Position numbers and translations under genes: made by a program
Notes under the pieces: generated by a model
Database searches by the model: none
Seen by the model: the letters and a program-made list of their open reading frames with translations, nothing else
What the model was told of the DNA's origin: nothing
Shown: one piece after another, positions 1 to 4,405 of the stretch
Numbering within the stretch: position 1 is the first letter of the stretch
Layout of the letters: each line of letters starts with the position of its first letter
NCBI GenBank assembly: GCA_009923125.1
Contig: RFUD01000086.1
Coordinates: forward strand, 1-8,379
Length of the DNA stretch: 8,379 nucleotides
Reading direction: 5' to 3'
Origin: Planctomycetia bacterium
GTDB taxonomy: Bacteria > Planctomycetota > Planctomycetia > Pirellulales > UBA1268

Positions 1-215
1 GGCGCGTGGGCACGGCGGTCGTCCGCGCGCGGTGGAAGCGCAGGTTGCGGGAGGCGTTTCGCCGGATCCGCGCGCGACTGCCGCCCGCCGACTACGTGGT
101 GGTCGTGCGGTCGCGGGTCGTGCCGGGAGGCGCGGCCGGGGCCCGTCTCGTCGAGGAGACGATCGAATCGCTCGCGCGACGCATCACGACGCGCCGTGGA
201 TTTGCGCGGGAGTGA
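1..215 (+). CDS. rnpA: Ribonuclease P protein component, C-terminal part (5' end outside window)
   Basis: Protein subunit of RNase P, which helps the catalytic RNA bind pre-tRNA and trim its 5' leader. The frame is open from the left edge (first full codon at 3) to TGA at 213-215, giving about 70 C-terminal residues of a protein usually 110-130 long. The recognisable block is VGTAVVRARWKRRLREAFRR, matching the family signature VGNAVxRNRxKRxxRE, followed by a DYVVVVR strand and a final helix. The codon at 6-8 is GTG but encodes the Val of this signature, so it is not a start. Two Asn residues normally conserved here are replaced (GNA to GTA, RNR to RAR). The stop lies 4 bases before the yidD start, so the two are very probably co-transcribed. 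The family call is firm despite the truncation. Confidence 0.93.
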   Translation, partial: RVGTAVVRARWKRRLREAFRRIRARLPPADYVVVVRSRVVPGGAAGARLVEETIESLARRITTRRGFARE

Positions 216-219
216 TCGC

Positions 220-468
220 ATGCGGCTGTTCCAGCACGTGGCCCGGGTCTGCGATCGTCTGGCCGTCGGTGTGCTCGTCGCGGCCGTGGACCTGTACAAG
301 ATGACGCTCAGCCCGCTGCTCGGCCGGCACTGCCGGTTCGAGCCCTCGTGCAGCGTGTACTTCCGCTCGGCGGTGCGCAAGCATGGCGCGGTGCGGGGCA
401 GCGTGAAGGGGTTCGCCCGGATCTGCCGGTGTCATCCTTGGCACCCCGGCGGCTACGACCCGCCGTGA
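220..468 (+). CDS. yidD: Membrane protein insertion efficiency factor YidD
   Basis: Small membrane-associated protein that aids insertion of inner-membrane proteins with YidC; 82 residues, a normal length. An amphipathic N-terminal helix (about 5-30) leads into the motif SPLLGRHCRFEPSCSVYF (31-48), then ARICRCHPWHPGGYDPP at the C-terminus. This is the family's conserved pattern with Cys38, Cys44, Cys69 and the HPGG-DP tail. ATG at 220 is chosen because GGGAG (208-212) lies just upstream inside the end of rnpA; an in-frame GTG at 196 would add eight residues that do not resemble the family. It follows rnpA by 4 bases and is probably translationally coupled to it. Its 3' end overlaps the convergent Nudix gene by 16 bases. 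yidC, often next, is absent on this side. Confidence 0.95.
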   Translation: MRLFQHVARVCDRLAVGVLVAAVDLYKMTLSPLLGRHCRFEPSCSVYFRSAVRKHGAVRGSVKGFARICRCHPWHPGGYDPP

Positions 469-839
469 TCCGCGGCCAGGATCGCGAGCACGGGCGCATT
501 GGCCGGTGGAAAACCGAGCCGCGACAGGTCCGCGATCGGCACCCAGGCGAACGGTGGTCGTGGCTCGTCTGCGGGGTCGAGCGGCGCGGCCCAATGAAAC
601 GCGATCTCCGGCCCCGACGCCGTCGGCGCGACCCGGACCACCCGGTCGAGCAACCGGATGGCGACCCCGGCCTCTTCGAGGCACTCGCGTGCCGCGGCGA
701 CGGCCGTCGTCTCACCAGGCTCGACCTTGCCGCCTGGAAATTCAGCGCAGCCCGCGGCGTCCACCGCAGCGAGAGATCGGCGGCCCACCAGCACCCGCGC
801 GGCATGCACCACGACGGCAACGGCGACCGGTCGAGTCAC
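453..839 (-). CDS. Nudix hydrolase, MutT-like (NTP pyrophosphohydrolase)
   Basis: Hydrolyses a nucleoside diphosphate linked to another moiety; the short MutT-like form suggests clean-up of oxidised or non-canonical (d)NTPs, but substrate cannot be read from sequence. 128 residues, typical for MutT-type enzymes. The Nudix box is complete at residues 37-59 (G-x5-E-x7-RE-x-x-EE-x-G-V: GKVEPGE, then RECLEEAGV), with Glu52, Glu55 and Glu56 as metal ligands. The FPGGKVEPGE lead-in is characteristic of MutT/8-oxo-dGTPase relatives. The start is GTG at 837-839, which overlaps the TGA stop of fabI as GTGA, so translation is probably coupled to fabI. The stop overlaps the convergent yidD by 16 bases. 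No promoter of its own is evident. Confidence 0.92.
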   Translation of the reverse strand: MTRPVAVAVVVHAARVLVGRRSLAAVDAAGCAEFPGGKVEPGETTAVAAARECLEEAGVAIRLLDRVVRVAPTASGPEIAFHWAAPLDPADEPRPPFAWVPIADLSRLGFPPANAPVLAILAADHGGS

Positions 840-1660
840 GCCGGCTTGTGCACGAGATTCAAGAGTCTGCCCGGCGACCCCATCACGTTGTAGCCGGCGT
901 CCACGTGGAGGATCTCGCCGGTGATGCCGCCGGAGTCGCGCGAGAGCAGGAACGCCCCGGTCTTGCCGACCTCCTCGTGCGTGATGTTGCGGCCCATGGG
1001 CGACATGTGCTCGTACAGTTCGAGCATCTCCTCGACGCCCGCCCCGCGGCCCGCCAGCGTCCGCAGCGGCCCCGCGCTGACCGCATTCACCCGCACGCCC
1101 GCCGGCCCGAGGTCGTACGCCATGTACTTCACGCAGGCGTCGAGCGTCGCCTTGCAGACGCCCATGATGTTGTAGCCGGGAACCACCTTCTCGCCGCCGA
1201 AGTAGGTGAGCGTGAGGATCGAGGCATCCTTGGCGAGGATGCCCCGGGCCAGCCGCCCCACCGCCAGCAGGCTGTAGGCGCTCGTCTCCATCGCCACCCG
1301 GAAACCCTCCCGGCTGCAGTTGGTCGTCTCACCCTTGAGGTCTTCCATCGGGGCGTAGGCGATGGAGTGGAGCAGGAAATCGATCGTCCCGAATTCCTGC
1401 TTCGCCCGCTCCATCACCGCGGCGATCTGTTCGTCGCTCGATACGTCCATGGGAACGAGAAACTTCGCGTTCGGCTCGGGGTCGGTGAGCAGGGCCACGC
1501 GGCGGCGGTTCCGCTGCCGCTCGTCGTCGGGCTTGTCGGGCAGATGGGTGAACCCGACGTGGCCCCCCTCGGCGAGAATCTCCCTGGCGATGTACCAGGC
1601 GATCGAATGATCGTTGGCCACGCCGAGCACGAGGCCCTTCAGCCCGTCGAACCTGCCCAT
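836..1660 (-). CDS. fabI: Enoyl-[acyl-carrier-protein] reductase (NADH), FabI
   Basis: Cytoplasmic enzyme that reduces trans-2-enoyl-ACP to acyl-ACP, the last step of each type II fatty-acid elongation cycle. 274 residues (E. coli FabI 262), short-chain dehydrogenase fold. Visible: the divergent FabI cofactor loop GVANDHSIAW (13-22) instead of the classic SDR TGxxxGIG, Asp72 in MDVSSDE, HSIAYAP (98-104), and the catalytic set Tyr153, Tyr163 and Lys170 in TYFGGEKVVPGYNIMGVCK, spaced exactly as E. coli Tyr146/Tyr156/Lys163. The C-terminus has GPLRTLA and GEILHVDAGYNVMG. ATG at 1660 is preferred over in-frame GTG at 1672 because GGAGG (1666-1670) sits 5 bases upstream of the ATG and overlaps the codons after the GTG. 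A candidate promoter lies at 1703-1731. It leads a two-gene operon with the Nudix gene. FabI is the target of triclosan-type inhibitors. Confidence 0.97.
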   Translation of the reverse strand: MGRFDGLKGLVLGVANDHSIAWYIAREILAEGGHVGFTHLPDKPDDERQRNRRRVALLTDPEPNAKFLVPMDVSSDEQIAAVMERAKQEFGTIDFLLHSIAYAPMEDLKGETTNCSREGFRVAMETSAYSLLAVGRLARGILAKDASILTLTYFGGEKVVPGYNIMGVCKATLDACVKYMAYDLGPAGVRVNAVSAGPLRTLAGRGAGVEEMLELYEHMSPMGRNITHEEVGKTGAFLLSRDSGGITGEILHVDAGYNVMGSPGRLLNLVHKPA

Positions 1661-1665
1661 GCAAA

Positions 1666-1670
1666 CCTCC
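1666..1670 (-). promoter_or_regulatory. Shine-Dalgarno site that fixes the fabI start
   Basis: On the minus strand GGAGG is followed by a 5-base spacer (TTTGC) and ATG at 1660. The alternative GTG at 1672 would place this site inside the coding region, so the ATG is the better start. Confidence 0.8.
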
Positions 1671-1702
1671 ACACTCGCGAAGAACGTACCCGGGAAGGCG
1701 GA

Positions 1703-1731
1703 AATGTAGCCGCTGGAGGAAAATCCCTCAA
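1703..1731 (-). promoter_or_regulatory. Candidate sigma70-type promoter for fabI
   Basis: Read on the minus strand, TTGAGG (1726-1731) and TACATT (1703-1708) are separated by exactly 17 bases. Each hexamer matches consensus at four of six positions. Transcription would begin near 1696, leaving a 5' leader of about 35 bases with the GGAGG site. Position and spacing are good, but the hexamers are imperfect and planctomycete promoter consensus is poorly known. Confidence 0.45.
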
Positions 1732-1752
1732 CGCGGGCCGCGTGGCCCGCCC

Positions 1753-1781
1753 TTGCCGACCGCTGGCGGCAACGGTAGAAA
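1753..1781 (+). promoter_or_regulatory. Candidate promoter for tRNA-Lys
   Basis: TTGCCG (1753-1758), a 17-base spacer, then TAGAAA (1776-1781). The predicted start, about 7 bases further on, falls only a few bases before the tRNA 5' end at 1792. This would give a very short leader and makes the tRNA an independent unit, divergent from fabI. Confidence 0.5.
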
Positions 1782-1791
1782 ACGGTGTGTC

Positions 1792-1865
1792 GCCTCGTTA
1801 GCTCAATTGGTCAGAGCATCTGACTCTTAATCAGAGGGTTCTAGGTTCGAGTCCTAGACGAGGCA
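1792..1865 (+). tRNA. tRNA-Lys (anticodon CUU)
   Basis: A complete cloverleaf can be folded by eye. The acceptor stem GCCTCGT (1792-1798) pairs perfectly with ACGAGGC (1858-1864), with discriminator A at 1865. The D arm contains GCTCAATTGGTCAGAGC. The anticodon stem TCTGA/TCAGA encloses the loop CTCTTAA, giving anticodon CTT, which reads AAG (Lys). The T arm is CTAGGTTCGAGTCCTAG with the canonical TTCGA loop. CCA is not encoded: the bases after 1865 are CTG, so a CCA-adding enzyme must finish it. No clear terminator follows before the convergent gene ending at 1927. Confidence 0.97.
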
Positions 1866-1926
1866 CTGGCTCCCGGACACCGCACCGACTGCAACCGCCC
1901 CCCGAGCCGCCTGCTCCACCGGTGGC

Positions 1927-2379
1927 TTACGCACCCGCGTGCCGCAGAGACCGGCGGGTGATGAATCGGCGGTAGGCGAACATCAGGAGCAGGTTGGGAC
2001 GCGAGAACAGCAGTCGCGTCACCACGCCCCACACGCCCCGCTTGTGCTCGAACTCGATGTGCTCGTCGATCCGGGTCGTCGAGGCGTCCAGCGGCGTGAA
2101 GGTGTGCGTGTGCTCCCAGCGTGCCGCCGGGCCGGCCACCTGGACGTCGGTGAAGCCCCGCGGCGACACGCCGCGATGCACGGCGGTCCAGTGGAGCGGC
2201 AGCGGTCCCACCCACAGCGTGAACTTCGAAACCGACCCTTCGGCGAGCGGCTCGATCTCGTGCAGCTGCACGATCGTGGGCGGAGGCGTGAGCCGCTTGA
2301 GGGCGCTGGTGTCGCTGTGGAATCGCTGCACGGCCGCCAGCGGCGCGGGCACGGTGAAGGAATAGTCGAATTGCGGCAT
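1927..2379 (-). CDS. SRPBCC (START/polyketide-cyclase-like) family protein
   Basis: A 150-residue protein of the SRPBCC ligand-binding fold, a helix-grip barrel with a hydrophobic pocket; the ligand cannot be predicted. The start MPQFDYSFTVPAPLAAVQRFHSD is the typical first strand and helix of the family (a tissue-like V-PAPL--V--FH pattern). Strands then alternate (KFTLWVGPLPLHWTAVHRG; WEHTHTFTPLD), and a long C-terminal helix spans about 109-145. No signal peptide or membrane segment is evident. ATG at 2379 has no Shine-Dalgarno match upstream, but the homology pattern begins there; the frame stays open much further upstream only as a high-GC artefact. It is divergent from the gene at 2531 across an AT-rich island. 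Fold-level call fairly sure; function unknown. Confidence 0.8.
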   Translation of the reverse strand: MPQFDYSFTVPAPLAAVQRFHSDTSALKRLTPPPTIVQLHEIEPLAEGSVSKFTLWVGPLPLHWTAVHRGVSPRGFTDVQVAGPAARWEHTHTFTPLDASTTRIDEHIEFEHKRGVWGVVTRLLFSRPNLLLMFAYRRFITRRSLRHAGA

Positions 2380-2414
2380 GGGAAGCAACGTGGGGGCGGC
2401 CACGGCCGCGGGGG

Positions 2415-2443
2415 TTGAATTCAGACGGTCACGACTCTTTAAT
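2415..2443 (+). promoter_or_regulatory. Candidate promoter for the small HTH-like gene
   Basis: TTGAAT (2415-2420), a 17-base spacer, then TTTAAT (2438-2443), which differs from TATAAT at one base. It lies in one of the few AT-rich patches of the window. The predicted start, near 2450, falls inside the palindrome at 2448-2460 and about 80 bases before the ATG at 2531. Confidence 0.5.
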
Positions 2444-2468
2444 ACCCGTGTTAGTAACACAGATGTAA
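2439..2468 (-). promoter_or_regulatory. Weak candidate promoter for the SRPBCC gene
   Basis: Read on the minus strand, TTACAT (2463-2468) and TATTAA (2439-2444) are separated by 18 bases, about 60 bases before the SRPBCC ATG. The -35 match is poor. It is listed because it would share the AT island with the plus-strand promoter and place the palindrome between its two hexamers. Confidence 0.25.
2448..2460. promoter_or_regulatory. 13-bp perfect palindrome, candidate operator
   Basis: GTGTTAGTAACAC has two perfect 6-base arms (GTGTTA/TAACAC) around one central base. It covers the predicted start point of the plus-strand promoter and sits between the hexamers of the minus-strand candidate. A further half-site-like GTAAC occurs at 2465-2469. 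This position and symmetry suit a dimeric repressor site; the binding protein is unknown. Confidence 0.4.
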
Positions 2469-2530
2469 CCGCGATGCGCGGTGCATGGCCCCGATTCACC
2501 GCCCGCCTATCCGAGGAGCAGAGTCCGCCC

Positions 2531-2884
2531 ATGGTTGAAAAGAAGCCCGCCAAGGACGTCAACAAGTCGGCCGAGATCCGGCGGATCGCAGCCGCGATGA
2601 AGGAGAAGGGGGAGAAGCCCCGCCCGGTCGTGATCATCGCCCAGCTCAAGAAGCAGGGAATCGACGTCTCGTCTCCGCAGGTGAGCATGGTGCTCAAGCG
2701 GATGGGCTTCAAGCCGCGGCGCCGCCGCGGTGGCGACGCCGTGGCCGCCGCGCCGCGGGGCGGCCGTTCCGGCGGCCCGATCTCGGTCGAGGAGCTGATC
2801 GCCGCCAAGCGGCTCGTGGGGCACTTCGGCTCCGTCGATCGGGCGCTGGCCGCCGTCACCGCCCTCAAGCGTTTCGAATCCTGA
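2531..2884 (+). CDS. Small basic helix-turn-helix-like protein (planctomycete-type, function unknown)
   Basis: 117 residues, strongly basic. Residues 10-60 look like a three-helix DNA-binding unit: NKSAEIRRIAAAMKE, then RPVVIIAQLKKQG, then SSPQVSMVLKRMG, the last resembling a recognition helix (V-S-VLKRMGF). A basic tail KPRRRRGG (61-68), reminiscent of AT-hook or linker arms, and a Gly/Ala/Arg linker follow. The C-terminus is an amphipathic helical segment beginning ISVEELIAAKRLVGHFG (84-100), possibly for oligomerisation. From memory, this order of helical unit, basic linker and ISxxxLIAAKxL helix recurs in small planctomycete proteins; I cannot verify this here. ATG at 2531 is chosen because GAGGAG (2513-2518) lies 12 bases upstream and the protein reads well from there; the frame is open upstream to 2378 but crosses the promoter region. 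A DNA-binding role is inferred. Confidence 0.8.
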   Translation: MVEKKPAKDVNKSAEIRRIAAAMKEKGEKPRPVVIIAQLKKQGIDVSSPQVSMVLKRMGFKPRRRRGGDAVAAAPRGGRSGGPISVEELIAAKRLVGHFGSVDRALAAVTALKRFES

Positions 2885-2916
2885 CGTCGCGGGCCGGGCG
2901 TTCCGGCGGCGCGGGC

Positions 2917-3549
2917 TCAGGCGATGCCGTGGCGGATCGCCCACACGGCGGCCTGGGTGCGATCCTCCAGGGCGGTCTTGCGGAGCAGGTTCTGGACGTG
3001 TTCCTTCACGGTCTCGATGCTGATGTCGAGGGCGTCGGCGATCTCCTTGTTCGACAGGCCGAGCGCCACCTGTCGCAACACCTGCGTCTCCCGCGGGGTG
3101 AGCGGGACGTCGGTGTTGGTGGGAGACTCCCGCCGGGCCATGGCGCCGGCGATGCGGCGGAACTCGCCGGACCTCGACGGGGGCAGTTTGCGGGCCGCGT
3201 TGGTGATCGCCTCGAGAAGCTCCTTTCGCGACACCGTCTTGAGCACGTAGTCGTGTGCCCCCGCCGACACGGCGCGAGCGACGTAGGTCGAACTGTCGAA
3301 CGCGGAAAACATCACGATGCGTGTCTGCGGCGCGACGGACGTGATCCGCTTGATGGCGTCGAGGCCGCTGCGGCCCTCCATTCGCACGTCGAGGAGCACG
3401 ACATCCGGCTTGAACCTGCGGGCCGCGGCCGCCGCGGCATCTCCGTCGGCCGCTTCGGCGACCACCTCGACGTCGTCCGACGTCAGCATCTCCGCGACGC
3501 CGCGACGCACGATCTCGTGGTCATCCACGATCATCAGCCTGGTCACCAC
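2917..3549 (-). CDS. Response regulator, NarL/FixJ (LuxR-type HTH) family
   Basis: Two-component transcription regulator of 210 residues. Receiver domain (4-120): acidic pair Asp9-Asp10 in MIVDDHE, phospho-acceptor Asp54 in VVLLDVRM, Ser82 in MFSAF as the switch Ser/Thr, and Lys104 in YVLKTV. A linker at 121-148 leads to a LuxR HTH (150-208): LTPRETQVLRQVALGLSNKEIA, then ISIETVKEHVQNLLRK, with the family's conserved pattern. Start: GTG at 3549, with GGAGG (3558-3562) 8 bases upstream; ATG at 3534, just before IVDD, is the alternative and would lie 23 bases from that site. No histidine kinase is adjacent, so it is an orphan within this window. It is divergent from the pseudouridine synthase with a gap of about 52 bases. 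Targets are unknown. Confidence 0.94.
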   Translation of the reverse strand: MVTRLMIVDDHEIVRRGVAEMLTSDDVEVVAEAADGDAAAAAARRFKPDVVLLDVRMEGRSGLDAIKRITSVAPQTRIVMFSAFDSSTYVARAVSAGAHDYVLKTVSRKELLEAITNAARKLPPSRSGEFRRIAGAMARRESPTNTDVPLTPRETQVLRQVALGLSNKEIADALDISIETVKEHVQNLLRKTALEDRTQAAVWAIRHGIA

Positions 3550-3557
3550 CGGGAGGT

Positions 3558-3562
3558 CCTCC
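3558..3562 (-). promoter_or_regulatory. Shine-Dalgarno site for the response regulator
   Basis: GGAGG on the minus strand is 8 bases upstream of tandem GTG codons (3549, 3546). It favours a GTG start over the ATG at 3534. Confidence 0.6.
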
Positions 3563-3601
3563 GCTCTGGGGGAAGACCAGCCTATCGGGACGCCGTGGCG
3601 T

Positions 3602-4405
3602 ATGAAAGAGGGATCTGATCGCCGGGATCGCGAGGATCGCGGCGCTGGGTTCGACGCCGCAGCGATCCAACCGTCCGTGATCCGGGAACAGGGCGGCGTG
3701 GTCGCCGTCGCCAAGCCGCCCGGCCTCGGAACGCAGGCGCCCCCGGGTCTGCCGTCGGTCGAATCGTGGCTGCGCGGCCGTCTGCCGCCGGGGGCGTACG
3801 TCGGCGTCCCGCATCGGCTCGACCGCGCCGTGTCGGGGGTCGTGCTCCTCGCCGTCACGCCGCGGGCCGCCCGCACGCTGTCTCGCCAGTTCGAGCGTCG
3901 GCAGGTGCGGAAGACCTATCTGGCGATCGTGTCGGTCGCGGCCGGCGGCCCGCCGACCGCCGAGGCGGGCACGGTCACCGAGTGGCGGGACTGGCTCGCG
4001 AAGGTGGTGGATGAGCCACGGGCGCGCATCGCCGCGGAAGCGGACGAGGAGGCGCGGGAGGCCGTGACCATGGTCCGCGTCGCCGGGACGCTCAGCGACG
4101 CGACGTGGCTCCTCGAACTCGAGCCGTGCACCGGTCGGATGCACCAACTGCGGGTGCAGGCGGCCTCCCGCGGCCTGCCGATCGTCGGCGACGCACTCTA
4201 CGGCTCACGTCTGCCGTTCGGCGGCGTGCCCGACGCGGCGGAACCGCGGCTGCGGCCCATCGCGCTGCACGCCTGGAGGATCGAGTACCAGGACCCCGGC
4301 TCACACCAGCGGGTGCACGTCGAGGCTCCGTTGCCGTCGTGGTGGCCGGCCGAGGCCCGGCTGGCCGGCGGCGCGGCCGGCGGGCCCCTCGGTCACGAAG
4401 GGTGA
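3602..4405 (+). CDS. RluA-family RNA pseudouridine synthase
   Basis: Isomerises specific uridines in rRNA or tRNA to pseudouridine. 267 residues with no S4 RNA-binding domain, so closer in layout to RluA/TruC-type enzymes than to RluC/RluD. The catalytic domain starts near residue 26 (VIREQGGVVAVAKPPGLGTQ). The active-site motif is HRLDRAVSGVVLLA (71-84) with catalytic Asp74. QVRKTYLAIV (101-110) and the C-terminal TGRMHQLRVQAASRG (177-191) plus PIVGDALYG (193-201) are all family hallmarks. The ATG at 3602 has no good Shine-Dalgarno site and adds a charged stretch (DRRDREDRG) made by a 9-base repeat; a GTG at 3677 at the domain edge is a possible alternative. The 3' end overlaps the convergent glycosyltransferase gene by 13 bases. 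Target uridine not predictable. Confidence 0.93.
   Translation: MKEGSDRRDREDRGAGFDAAAIQPSVIREQGGVVAVAKPPGLGTQAPPGLPSVESWLRGRLPPGAYVGVPHRLDRAVSGVVLLAVTPRAARTLSRQFERRQVRKTYLAIVSVAAGGPPTAEAGTVTEWRDWLAKVVDEPRARIAAEADEEAREAVTMVRVAGTLSDATWLLELEPCTGRMHQLRVQAASRGLPIVGDALYGSRLPFGGVPDAAEPRLRPIALHAWRIEYQDPGSHQRVHVEAPLPSWWPAEARLAGGAAGGPLGHEG
3617..3643 (+). repeat. Three-copy 9-bp direct repeat at the 5' end of the pseudouridine synthase gene
   Basis: GATCGCCGG, GATCGCGAG and GATCGCGGC follow each other without gaps, sharing the GATCGC core. They encode part of the charged N-terminal leader of the pseudouridine synthase if ATG 3602 is the start. If translation begins at 3677 they would lie in the divergent intergenic space facing the response regulator. 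Confidence 0.6.

Noticed and set aside
506..1801. Plus-strand open frame opposite Nudix and fabI
   Set aside because: No domain resemblance; it reads antisense through two confidently identified genes and into the tRNA.
1916..1925. 10-bp palindrome CCACCGGTGG next to the SRPBCC stop
   Set aside because: Short GC palindromes are expected by chance at this composition; no loop, T-run or second copy nearby.
2380..2868. Upstream extension of the SRPBCC reading frame on the minus strand
   Set aside because: It would run through the promoter island and antisense across the HTH-like gene; the SRPBCC fold begins at ATG 2379.
2893..2907. Small hairpin GCCGG-GCGTT-CCGGC between the convergent HTH-like and response-regulator genes
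   Set aside because: Only 5 bp of stem and no T-run on either strand; not enough to call a terminator in such GC-rich DNA.
3550..3876. Upstream extension of the response-regulator frame
   Set aside because: It is antisense to the pseudouridine synthase and not receiver-like; a good ribosome site sits at 3558-3562 just before the GTG.
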